NCBI GenBank assembly: GCA_019614645.1
Contig: JABWDB010000005.1
Span: 475,001 to 539,000, forward strand
DNA from: Stratiolaelaps scimitus
Lineage: Eukaryota; Arthropoda; Arachnida; Mesostigmata; Laelapidae
DNA: 64,000 nt
Reading direction: 5' to 3'
Below are positions 50,373 through 61,674 of the stretch, piece by piece. Within the stretch, counting starts at the first letter, position 1. Each line of letters opens with the position of its first letter. Made by a program: the position numbers and the translations under genes. The notes beneath the pieces are model-generated. The model did not search any database, was not told where the DNA came from, and saw only the letters and a list, made by a program, of their open reading frames with translations.

Positions 50373-53300
50373 TTATGGCTGTCAGTCAGCCCGCAAAATT
50401 TACTATCTAGAACAAACCGCATCTGGTGAACTATCACAATAATCTCTTTGATATCTTGTTGTTTCATGTGTATTCAGCGTTATCATTGTGTGGTCTCATT
50501 GCTGAGTTCACCTTCAATCTGCTCAGGTGGTGAATTCTAAAAAAATCAATTCCACACCACAATTGCATTTGCTTGGTGACGACCAACATCGTCCCGGTTG
50601 AGCTAGACAACCATCATGTCTAAAGCTGGCAACGAGAAAATGTCGTTTGTACGTTTGAACGTTGCTAACTGTTATCCGTTATTGCGTCGGGTATTATACA
50701 TGCTAATATTATTGTATACAACATCATACAAGTGTTCGTACTCATTGCATATGGTATCATACATGTGAATATGTATGCCATACAATAACAATATGCCGTT
50801 CATTAGCGTGGGCACTCAGTAGACATCAATCAAGTAGATTAAACAATGTAGTCTACATACATTCATCTTTTTTTTTAGTTTAATTAATCGCCTCTTCTTC
50901 TTCCCGCTTGCCTTTCAAATTTGAGCCGATTCATCATCGTCGTCGTCATGGATCGTACTCAATATTATTTGGCATATTTGGCGTATGGCATTAGACGATA
51001 TGCATAACGCGACCCTTATCGCTATTCGGTGTGTTAGTGTTTTTCGCGAGTGGTCGTCATCTGATCGAATGCTCGCGGTTGCTCACCTCGATGCGTGATT
51101 CCGGGTAAAGGTTTAATAACATGAGGCTTAATAATCCCACTGTATCAATCTTCTTAAACATTGTAAGTCTGCTGTTCGTCCAACGTGAATCACCTGGTCA
51201 GCGGTGATGAATCATCTATTTAGCTTTCCAACGAAAATGCGATAATGGTTAATTGATGAAATGTATTGTCCGTCTGTGGGCGAATCACGAAACATACACG
51301 ATGCGTAGTAAAAAGTGAGCATCACAATGAAATATATAGTTCGATTCGCACTGTACCGACCATACCGATGCTCGAAAATTGCCCGATGCTCGGCTAAAAC
51401 ATCCAGGAATCGAAGTGAGATCAATAAAACGAAAGTAATATTTTCTCATTTATTGCAAACCAATGAGCTAACAGTTGCTGCTTTCAATAGGTTTGAACTA
51501 TAAAATTCGTATAACAACTTCATAAAACGGCTATCTCTGATAACATAGTCCAACCCTGCGGGCTATGGCGTAATCTCGACTGATCGCGTCTTATCTGCGT
51601 TGCTTGTCTATTGCGCACAAATTATGCACGTGCCAAAATTACAATTCTTTGATTCGTATATGCCACCTGTGCGGTGTTTGTTCGTTTGTCGCGTGCTATG
51701 ATATGCAGACAAAAATGATGACTCATATGCCTCTTTTGAGCTATATATTGTACATATATATTCGATGCGAGTGGGCAGCCGGGAGGTGAAGTATGCTAAC
51801 TGCTTTACATACCTTCGACTAACGTGGACATCCACTCGACTATCGTTTGAAGTGCCAATACGGTTAAAATCACGGATCAGCTCTCGTAACGGTCACGAAG
51901 ATTGAGAAGGCCGTCAAACTTTGCCCACGGCGCGTATTATACAGGGCGCTAGTAGAATAACTCGGTAGCATGCTAGCCCTTGGCCATCAGGTGAATCGTC
52001 TTAGAGATTTTGGCGCATTAATTACTCTCATGATGCTCCCAGTTCAAATACAGATTATTAATTATTATTATTATTACAGTACAACACTACTATACAACAT
52101 GATTAAGAGCATATTGTAATTTGTGTATTTGTATCTGGTAAAGGTGTCAATAAACATTAGGCGATAACGTGCGTGCACGTTATTTTCCATTACACATTTC
52201 GGTCATCGATTTCAAATGACATTGGAACTCATTGAATTCGCGAGCACAATATTTACGTCAGTCGCATGTACACTGTTTTGTCATCAGCGCTGACTCTTAG
52301 CTTAATCGGGACACGAACGGATTGCTTAAGTAATATTACTTTACCTACTGAGCCCGCCTGATTACGTGATCCTGTAAATGTTAAGATTTGTCGAGTGTGG
52401 TATAAGGATATGTCCACCATCCACAGTTGCAGTGCGAATCTCTTTGGCTTTATTGCTTTGTATAAGTCTCTCTCTCTCTCTCTCTCGCTGTCTCGTAGCA
52501 CGGGGCACGTACGCCATGGCGTGATGGTCATTCAAGCAGCGTGTATCCTTAACGAAACACTCACGTCAGTTGTAGGAGAGAGTTGATATCTTGACGTCGA
52601 TGGGCGTTGTGTACATAAAGTTCTAGCTCTGCTGTCTCCGTCTGGGTAACTCTTAATTTTCGTTTGTGAGCCGTCTCGTGCTCATCGCGGTGACAACTCT
52701 CAAATATTTTTAGTCCACGAATGTAACTCGTGTAAATCATGAGTTTTAAAGAAGTTCTCCTTTTTCTCCCTATCGTGTAAGGTCATATTGCAGTAGGTTG
52801 CTCTGTTAGTTAGGACAACGCGTCACAATGTGCGGTAGTGAGGCAGAGAAGAAATCTGTCGGCAGCATAGCAGGTCCAAATCAGTGGGTATTCTCCTTCG
52901 GCTCGTGTCCGCTGAGACCCGGTTTCTCTACACAGACGGTACTTCAACGCCATAGGATATTTCTGCGGTGGAACGACTGGTTTCGCGAAAATTCTATCAC
53001 AATTCCAATAGTTATCCTGCTGTTCAGTGCTATCCAGTTACGAAAATGCCCGAAACACGATTACCAAACACGAGCGTTGGGATAATTGGGAAGGTTAGCA
53101 GCGTCAGAGCTTTGGGATGACTAACGATTCGTGATTCAGCCAATTATCGATGCTAATGCGCCTGCTAAAATTCTAGTGTACTTCACACGATAGGAACAAC
53201 TCATGTAAACGTGAAGCGATACTATTAAACTGCTGAGTTCTTGCAGAGAATTAGCGGAGACCTAAAGATGTGGTAACAATACGCTGTATGCATTTGTCCC

Positions 53301-53529
53301 AATTAAACAACAACTTTATTTAGGCGGTAAGTTTCACTGGCTTCAAGTATTTAGTACACCTAATATGAGCAGACCCCTTCTCGTACATAAATCGACTAGG
53401 TAACATGAGTTACCATGTAATAAGAAGTAAGCCGTGCAGAGCGCACATGTTCTTTTCAACATAATAGTATACTATCCCCGCAACAGGGAACGCCTTCCGG
53501 CGCAGTAGACATTTACACGAAGGTTAAAA

Positions 53530-53916
53530 AATAGCAATATATCATAAAGATCTTGAGTTGCTAAACACATTTCTATGTCGATTACAGTTCCTCTCTGTGG
53601 GCCGAGCTCGCACACCCCACCCCCCATCGAACCGTGGATGTGCGCGCGGCCAGGCAGACGACAGGCGGCAGCAGACTGCTCGATGGTTGTTGCTATTGTT
53701 GTTTCTACTCGGGAAAACATTTTTGATTCGGTACAGTGCGCTGCCACTGCTGTGTGCGCGTTTCATTTGAGATCGCGCGGCAACACCGGAGGCACCTGTG
53801 TACGTTTGGTCGAAATTTCGTGCCTGATTCACGCGCGCTACCGGTTAGCTCGTGTGATTGCACCGTAAGGACTAATCCGAGGTGGCATTTGTGCCCCGTC
53901 ATTTTCCTCCTGCAGG
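53530..53916 (+). promoter_or_regulatory. Candidate promoter/5' non-coding exon of the unknown gene
   Basis: A GC- and CpG-rich stretch in an otherwise AT-rich region ends in CTGCAGG/GTAAGTCGGGG, a strong splice donor with the exon ending at 53916. The coding start of the next plus-strand gene is preceded by a good acceptor (TTTCTATCTGTAG, exon from 55292), so a 5' UTR exon here would fit. Transcription start not determined. Confidence 0.3.
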
Positions 53917-54936
53917 GTAAGTCGGGGCAGTTGCACGCGTACTTTTTCACCGATTTCGATTCTGTAACGAAGCAATCGGAATCCCGAGATAGAAACTTCG
54001 CTCGAAATCGTGAGTCATCTATCTGGCTGTTCTATTTGCCCATCGGGGCGCGGTGGTTAACGATGCGCGGTCGCCGCCAAAGTTCTACGGGGGTAATGTG
54101 GTGAAATGTGTGACCATCGTCCGTTGCATAAAATCATGTTTGTCATTTGGCCGGATTGTGATAGATTGTATCCCCGAGGCACGAAAGCAACTCGGGAATA
54201 TTGTTCTGTTCAGTTTTTTATGGTGCTTTTCTTAGTTGGTCTGTTGTAGATTTGAATAAGCGAAGTCCACTATAGCACTTGATGCTAATGACAAAAAAAT
54301 GATCTTATTATAGAAATAAAGTCTGTCGTTGTTGCAAAGAAAATAATCATCACGAAATATCATTTGAAAAGGGAGTCCACCTTATCAAGCACATGTCATC
54401 CTCGTTCTCATAATTAGTCCTCCTCACCACAGACCTCACCTCTCGGTTTGTTCCTCACGAAATTGCAGAGATGCAACACAGTAAACAAATCGCTTATTTC
54501 GTAGCATCCGTTACAGGTCATTTGTGGCAACAAATCTATCAGTTTCAATCAGCGCAGTTGAGCATCCGTTGGGGGCGATTCAATATACCATAACGGTCAC
54601 TTCCGCCGGGCCCCATAATCGTCAAAGAACAAACGCCATAGCTCGAGCCATACGAATTGCATATTGTAAGAGATAGCCATCTGAACGAAAATCGTTATTA
54701 CAACGGCCTATTTTGTCTGTTGTCCCTGCTCGCCGTTGCCAACCTACACTACTCTTCGCTGATTAAAACGCTGCGTAAACCAAAAGCACATTTCGTACAA
54801 ATCTTCTTTGGTTTCACAATGCCGAGCTGCTTCTTGGCAAAGGTTTCGTTTTTGGCTGCTGGCCACCAAAACGAATTTCTGTGATCGGACACGTTTTGGC
54901 ACGTATCCGTATAATGGCATCATTACGAGTCCCATT

Positions 54937-55085
54937 GTGGCGTGGTGGTGCATTCGCGTGCGCTTTGCAATCGGAGGACAAGACACGTAGGTGCACTGGT
55001 TCGATCCCCACCGTTGCCCACATTTGCGTTTAGGTGTTTATCTTACGAAGCAATGCAGTAGTATCGTGGACGTTAAATGTCGAAA
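54937..55085 (+). mobile_element. tRNA-derived SINE, family 2, copy 2
   Basis: GTGGCGTGGTGGTGCATTC (A box), GACAAGACACGTAGGTGC, GGTTCGATCCCCACCGTTGC (B box) and tail CTTACGAAGCAATGC, ending in GTGGACGTTAAATGTCG. The same organisation is seen at 12945-13078. A tRNA-like head and a non-tRNA body identify it as a SINE rather than a tRNA gene. It lies just upstream of the unknown gene's first coding exon. Confidence 0.75.
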
Positions 55086-55298
55086 GTTATCCTAGGAAAG
55101 TTGTCTGATTATTACTACTATTATAACGCAGGTTCGAGTCTGCGACGTCACATATAGGGTTCTTGAGCGCTTATATACAGCAGCTCTGCTAATAGACGAA
55201 TAAAGCCTTTTTGCCACTTCCCTAATTTTCTACATTTCTTCGAAATTACTGAATTTCGACAGTTATTGTATGCGATTATTTCTATCTGTAGCAGTAAC

Positions 55299-58200
55299 AT
55301 GAGCGGAAGGGGTAGCAGGCGAGGACCGTATCGTCACCTTCCACGGAGGAATCGTAATGACGCACTGCAGTCTGGGGAAACGAGGAGTCCTACGTTGTTG
55401 GAGACACCCGAGGGCCGGCTGCCGTCCGAGCTGCTATTTCCCAAATCGCTTCCCCGAAACAGCAACATAACTCCAAAGGTAATTGCTTCAACGAACTCAG
55501 CGCATCTTCCCACACAGGGGGTCCTGTCAACAGCACGCTTGAAAAGCCAGAGACCACCTGACGTGTTGTAGATGTTGTTCTCATAGCAAAACAACATGGG
55601 GGAGGGGGCGCCTCTAACAACGTCGCTCGTATAGATAATGTGAGATACATGGTGTCGTTGTTGTTGAAGCTGATACATTGGTAATACATGAGGACAAAAA
55701 AATGCTCCGGCTAGCCAAGCGTAGATTTGTATGCTGTCGAAAAACAATATGTCACCATCGTTCCAGTAGTTCATATGCACTAATACTAATAATCATTGAC
55801 GCTTGTTTTGTTCTGCTACTGTCGGTGTGATCTGCTCAGGTGGACATCCGCATGATGGCCCCAATCACAGATCCGATTTTACAGTATCGAATTCTGCAGC
55901 ATGGCCACAAAACTGTGAAGCGTGCCAAACAGAAGAATTTCACCGAGGTGCTCTTTCAGGGTGATCCCGATTATGATCAACAAGCACAATCACCTTGTGT
56001 CATTGTCGACATTCGTGGTACGAATCTGTTAGAAATAATCAGCATTATTAAATAGTCGGATACACCTATGATTCTTTGGTGAACAACACTGATGCGGATG
56101 CCAATGTCGATTAATATTAGAATTTATTGAAATTTGTCCTCGGCGAAGTCGCCAGCGCAATACGGGTTGTTGTCGAATATCCGCACCTCGATGCTGTTGT
56201 TTAGGCTACTGTCTACCACCTTGTATGCTCTGTGCGATCCTCTCGTTCATATTTCGTAACCGAAAGAGTATGTTGTACTGATAGCGTATGTTATAACCGC
56301 GCTGGTACAGTGGCGGGCATAAACTTAAGGCACCCCTATATTTCAACAAATCGTTACAAGGAGCACACATTTGAGAAATTTATTCTGTATCAGATTAATG
56401 TACGTGTCAAATAACATACACACCACAAAGAACAGCGCATGTAACGTCTCATGCAGCCTGCTACAATAAAATAAGTCATCTTTCGGGTGTGTAAAATGAT
56501 AAGGCACCCTCAGTTATCGAGCGTTCTCGATGAATTAATTCTCGTTTTCTTGTGCTAATCTGTACCGTGTGGCCCCGCCCTTGCTAATTATAACGTTAAA
56601 GACTCGGTTTGGCATACTATTAACGAGATTTAGCAGGATCTGGTCGCTGACACCTCCCCAGGGCTCCAACAACGCCTCTTTTAGTGCTTCCACGGAGATG
56701 TACCGTTGGTATGGTGCATATACTCGTCGTACAAGAATGCCCCAGAGGTTCTCCATCGGGTTGTGATCAGGAGAACATGCTGGAGAACACTCTAGGGTTT
56801 CAATGTCATGCCGTCCTAACTACGCACGTGTACTTGCGCTGACGTGAATTGAAGTTTTATCGTGTTGGAAAACAATTGGCAGTCTGCAAAATCTGCTCCT
56901 GAACGATACTAGGTTGTTGATCAACATCTGCTGATAGTCCTCGCTATTCATTCGAGATGAGACGAAAGCGAATGCGAGTCTGTCAAGAGAGGTGAAAGCT
57001 CCCCAAGTCAAAACGGTCCCGCCACCGAAGTTGTGCTTTGAAAAGTACCGCGGCTCTTTACGTACATCATGCCAATAATCGTTAAATCCATCTGGCCCGT
57101 CCAAATTGAACTTCTTTTCGTCACTGAAGATGATCTGAAACAACACAGTATATTTCAGATAGATGTGCATCCACAAGATATTCTTTAAAAAACGTTACCT
57201 CAATACTCACCAATTTCCATGATATGCGGATGACGCTTAATTGTCCTTAAAACTGTTGATCTACGAACCTGAAGGTTTAACTCTTACCCGATTGCTTCAC
57301 AACTTATGGTCGAATTCGAGGCCAATCGACAGATGTGCATGGCTGTTCGCTGGCTAATCTTTCGTGGACGTCCTATAGACTTATTAGTACCATACGTCGA
57401 CGGACTGCATAAATATTTTTGCACTACGCAACCACTTCTGCCAATTTCTCTGGCAATTGCAACCTGGGTCTTTCCTGATCGGTGTAAAGCAGTAATAACT
57501 GCTTTCTCTGCATCCGTAAGGCTCGAAGTGAGTCCCATGACTACAGTACAGCATGAATGATCAACATAAACTGGACACACCCGAAAGATGACTCATTTTA
57601 TCGAAGCAGGCTGCATGCGACGTTATATACGCTGTTCTTTGTGGTGTATATGTTATTTGACACGTATATTAAACTAATACAGAATAAATTCCCTCAAATA
57701 TGGGCTCCTTGTAACGATTTGTTGAAATATAGGGGTGCCATAAGTTTATGGTCACCACTGTACATTGTATGATACTTAAGCGTGCGGGCCCGACGAAGAA
57801 GACATTTGCAGTGTTCTATTGAGTCAGAATATCCAGCTTATGTTTATACGTACACCTCACGTGGGTCTTCCAGATAGACGTCGTCATCCGGATTATCAAA
57901 CACGCCGCGTGCGCAAATTTTTTGCTGCAAGTGGTGGTCTTTTTTTTCATTTATCATTCGTACGGTTATTTTATTTGTTTTGTTTTTTTTTAGATAACGC
58001 ACCCGCGGATGCGCTCACCTATCCGCGAGCGTGCGCTCTAGCAGCGTTGAGGACGCTGAAATGGTCGAACAGCACGGAGGATGATCTCCCGTTCAAACGG
58101 AAACACGAAATCGCGAACTCGATCATGTTTAAAGAGTCCACGTTTGCAAACCGCTGCTGCATTAACGGGGCGAGGTCGGTAGCCGAACTATAAACAACCC

Positions 58201-59383
58201 TAAATGCGTCTGTGAAGATCACGCTTCAGATATTGTACCAGCCGCTGGCAACACAATAGACTCGTTCGTTCGATGATAATGTACGAGGTGATATCGCACC
58301 CTTCGTTCGGATACATTTCCATTGCCGTAACATGCCGAATAATCACCATAGGCGGCGGTTCCCATTAAACGCCTATGGTATCTCGAGTCAACAAGTGCGA
58401 AACTGGCCTATTACCTCAACTTACATTGCTTACATTGAAGAGGGCGCTACCACCTGCACTATCACTTAACGATACCTATACTAATTTGGACATTTTTGCT
58501 GATGCCTTCCACTCTGCTTAGATACCTGGGAAAGTTTATCGCCCAAGAAATGCCACTAAACCACCCGGCGTTCATTCCAAGGACAGGCAGTCACCCGCTG
58601 TACGGTTTTACGGATGGCGATCTCGGCGAATGGCTGGCCGCAATGGTCGCTATGGACTATGCGAAAATGAGAAGTTGCAATGAGGCGCAACACCTTGAGA
58701 TGCCATTCGCCGAAGGGATATCCCTTCCACCGTTTCAATTATCCGAACATGTGAGTCCGTCTGCGGCTATTTATTCTGCCGCTTTGGTGCGTCTAACTTG
58801 AAAATTTATCTATTATTTCCCAATGTGGAAATACCGATTTCGTTAATAAGTAGCAATATCATGTGATCGACCCCATTATCGCTTATAGAGCACCTGGACA
58901 TATTTTCATGGTCTCCCACACAAGGGCGAACTTCTCCCGTTTGATTACCTTTCAGGCCTGTGGGGATCTCATGGAAAAACGATCATTTAGATCAAGTTTA
59001 TTCAAACATACAATAATTAGGAATTATTTCTAGGGATTATTGGGGAGGAGGGATTAGCTGGGACTGGGGCTGAGGCTGGCATTGTTCCGAGGAAGGCGAT
59101 GTCGTTGCCTCTCTGCACAGCGAGGGACAGGCGTTGGAGAAGGAAAGATCCTGCGCGCTTGTCCCCGGTGGCACGGACCAGCCTATGGTAGACCCCTTTG
59201 AGGAAGTTCGCAGTGAGGGGGCCGTGCCCGCCTAAGGTCTCAAAAGCAAGGGGGGAAAAAGGTCGGTTGCCTGGAGTGCAGTGTGCTTCCGTAGCTTGGC
59301 CCGCTCCGCACGCGCTACCGCGTAACCGGGGACCATCATCATCGCCACCAGTAGAGGAATGAGGGCTTCCAGTTTTAGGAAGC

Positions 59384-59421
<38 letters not shown>

Positions 59422-59750
59422 CATCAGATCATCGTTCACTCGATAAAACCAGATTAAACGTTACTTTAACTCTGCTAATTATTTGCTCAATGTTTCTAAT
59501 CAATCGGCATCCTGTGTATGCGGTGATATTTCAGCCTGTGTACGACTTCTACATGAGCGAGAATGTGGAGCCAAAATTTCGCAAGACCACTCTTGACGCA
59601 ATCACTTATATGGGTTGGAGTGACGGCCGTCAACCGGTCACCTGGAGCGAGCTGATAGATCGTCAATGTAAAAATAGCGTCAAACTCAGTAACAAGGATC
59701 GCAACCGTCTTGAACAGGTCCTCACGCACATGATACACGCTACCGGGTAA
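55299..59750 (+). CDS. Five-exon gene, protein of unknown function (327 aa)
   Basis: Exons 55299-55478, 55840-56017, 57994-58174, 58522-58750 and 59535-59750 join in phase (0, 1, 2, 0) with AG/GT borders, giving 984 nt including TAA. I do not recognise the family. The first 60 residues are Arg/Ser-rich and look disordered (MSGRGSRRGPYRHLPRR). The rest looks globular and helical, with no membrane segment, signal peptide or zinc-binding pattern. Distinctive pieces are DPILQYRILQHGHKTV, YPRACALAALRTLKW, YLGKFIAQEMPLNHPAF, LYGFTDGDLGEWLAAM and RNRLEQVLTHMIHATG at the end. The start is the first ATG after a good acceptor at 55291. Introns hold a Tc1 relic (56308-57760) and a LINE fragment (58989-59385). 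It converges on snurportin. The phase consistency of five exons makes a real gene likely. Confidence 0.75.
56308..57760 (-). mobile_element. Tc1-like transposon with long inverted repeats, inactive
   Basis: A 1453-bp element flanked by TA (56306-56307 and 57761-57762). Ends start CAGTGG. The inverted repeats extend about 185 bp (56308-56492 against 57575-57760) with scattered mismatches; the outer 56 bp differ at about four positions. AAGGCACCC at 56327 recurs at 56501, hinting at an internal direct repeat. It sits in the second coding intron of the unknown gene, on the opposite strand. Confidence 0.92.
56535..57538 (-). pseudogene. Broken Tc1-like transposase
   Basis: Three minus-strand pieces cover a Tc1 transposase. 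The N-terminal helix-turn-helix begins at 57538 (LTDAEKAVITALHRSGKT, IGRSGCVVQKYL, RPRKIS). The catalytic core at about 57140-56820 has FSDEKKFNLDGPDG (first Asp) and FQHDKTSIHVS (second Asp). The end has SPDHNPMENLWG (third catalytic residue, Glu). The pieces lie in different frames separated by stops, so the gene is dead. All three catalytic residues can still be recognised. Confidence 0.88.
58989..59385 (-). mobile_element. Non-LTR retrotransposon 3' fragment
   Basis: The minus-strand frame 59385-59017 ends with FSPLAFETLGGHGP, GDKRAGSFLLQRLSLAVQRGND and FLGT. I associate this C-terminal tail with LINE-type polymerase proteins, which makes it a 5'-truncated copy. The 3' untranslated end continues to about 58989 with AATTCCTAATTATTGTATG. 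The 5' truncation abuts the (TA)n tract at 59388-59420. It lies in the last intron of the unknown gene. Family assignment is from memory of the motif and is moderately sure. Confidence 0.55.
59388..59420. repeat. (TA)n microsatellite
   Basis: About 16 TA units directly at the truncated 5' end of the LINE fragment at 58989-59385. Confidence 0.95.
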
Positions 59751-61674
59751 ACGGACATCGCGCGAAAATAGTACTCGCTACATTGTGTCCGACATGGATG
59801 TCTATAGCTAATCGGGCCTGGACAGACGTCGCACAGGATTCTGGCTTGAACGGGGCTTGCTTGAGCTGTTCGCGTAACGCTCGTGCAGGGTGACTGTCAT
59901 ATGATCGTTGCAGGAATCGTTTGTTGTCTGTATTCCACAAATATTTATTGATTTATCGATCTAAGGGTTTTTTTTCAGCAGACATGAGTGTACTATATAT
60001 CAATCAAGATGGCACAAGATGGCGCATCGCCCGTGAAAATCAAGAATGATCTGGCGGGCATCGTTAACTTAATGAAGCTATTTGAGGTCACGTCGACTTA
60101 CGTGATGATTCCCCACCATTTCATCTATTTTTCAACTAGCGCACGCCATGCAAATATGTGATATGTACATAACGAGATCGACTGAAGCGTAGATTTATAT
60201 ATGGCGACATATTGTTACGTGTTGTAATGCACACCGTACCCGGAGGGTCGTTACCTGAAAAGGTGACGCAGCACAGTTGATGCTAGTCTAGTCTCGTATT
60301 TATTAAATGAAATGCGACCTGTTTAGCATATGTATTTCGTAAACAGTAGTAAGTCTAGCCACGCGTTTTTGCCAGGTGGTCGTGTCAAGCCACTGTGTGC
60401 TGCATCATCTTTTCAATGTGCGAATGACAGATACCATTGCAGCTTTATCGAGTTCAATAGAGACCGCCTAGAACTTAATCGTAGAAGGAGACGAAGAAGA
60501 TCTCATATATTCCTGAAAATGACTCGTACCTCGAGAGCATTTCGTTTGCTCCAGTGCTAAGTAGAAAGCAAAGTGCCATGTTAAATACTACGTTATGGGC
60601 TGAGTCATGGGTGGAGATGAACAGGAGGATATCTCTCATAGGGCTACAGAACAATGAGGGTGTAACGAGGGTAGATGCGAAGGTGTTATCGTAGACAGAA
60701 TCCAGAGAATAGCATTTGCCGAAGAACGTCAGGATCTGACGATGGTGACAAATTGGTATTTGACGCTCGTTAGGACAAAATATGATGATAGCACTAGCCG
60801 TCTGTTATAGGGCAACCGTAGCGTTTCAGGACTAAAATTCGCCAATAAATCGACTAATCAAAAAAGGAATCTTGCTGCCGTGGACCTTTGTATTCACCCT
60901 CTAACTAAACCTATGAATGGAGAATAATGGTTAGCTTTACCTGCTATCTTCACCTATTTAGCTAATAATGATGAGCGAGAATTATCACTAAAAATTGCAT
61001 GCTGTTCGTAGATCTGCACGTAGAATATGCTGTGTTAAGGTTACGTTGACGAAATTTGACATGAAACACGCCAGGGTAGCAATTGACAAGTAGCCTTGTT
61101 TAGCGTACAACGACATATTCGATTACATGATTTTATATAAAGGACATCGGTTTCTTAACGTGGGTAGTTTCACTATGCTCAGATCATGTACGGATCGCTT
61201 CGGAGTACAGTGTCGGCCACCCGAGCGCACAAAGTGACACTGCCCTGAGCACGAATAGTTGAATTATGCAAAGTTTGCACAACTGATTAGCGCCACTTAG
61301 CTAATCACAATGGTGACGATAGTCTCCAATAACTCGAGACACATGGCAGCTCAAATTGGTTTTCGGCAAACGATTTAGACACAACGTGAACGCGAATTGA
61401 GGCCAAGTTGCCGCGAAGCAAATATTAGTTGATTACGATCGCAATCGATAGGAATTAAATCACAGGCAAGATTTCAAACATACATATCTACATTTGTACG
61501 GGATCAGCATGTGAAAATTTCTCGTACGGCTCCAGGACTCATAGGAGGTTTTTTGGCAGCCGTTGCCGAAATTTTCGTCATTGTATGAGCGTTTGCTTGC
61601 GGTGGCAGAATTGAACAACGCATACAAACTCTCACTAACTCGGCAAAAGAGCCGATCTAACAGCCGTGAGGTCG
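59751..61674. other. Intergenic region, nothing recognised
   Basis: 1.9 kb between the stop codons of the converging unknown gene and snurportin. No exon, RNA gene or transposon could be supported; an AATAAA occurs at 60844. Confidence 0.5.

Larger units (their letters stand above)
40441..55291. other. Long gene-poor intergenic region
   Basis: About 15 kb between the divergent starts of gene B and the unknown plus-strand gene. Supported content: a reverse-transcriptase relic (45440-46335), SINE pieces (about 50329-50372 and 54937-55085), and TA tracts near 42801, 45419, 49741 and 50183. Open frames such as 40701-41243 (+) have no recognisable family. The 47.2-47.9 kb and 53.5-53.9 kb parts are rich in CpG, with open frames on both strands, and may be promoters or non-coding first exons. 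Confidence 0.5.

Noticed and set aside
55840..56017. Protease-tag-like EVLFQG in the unknown protein (possible vector contamination)
   Set aside because: The surrounding sequence is a normal exon in phase with its neighbours and lacks other vector features; coincidence.
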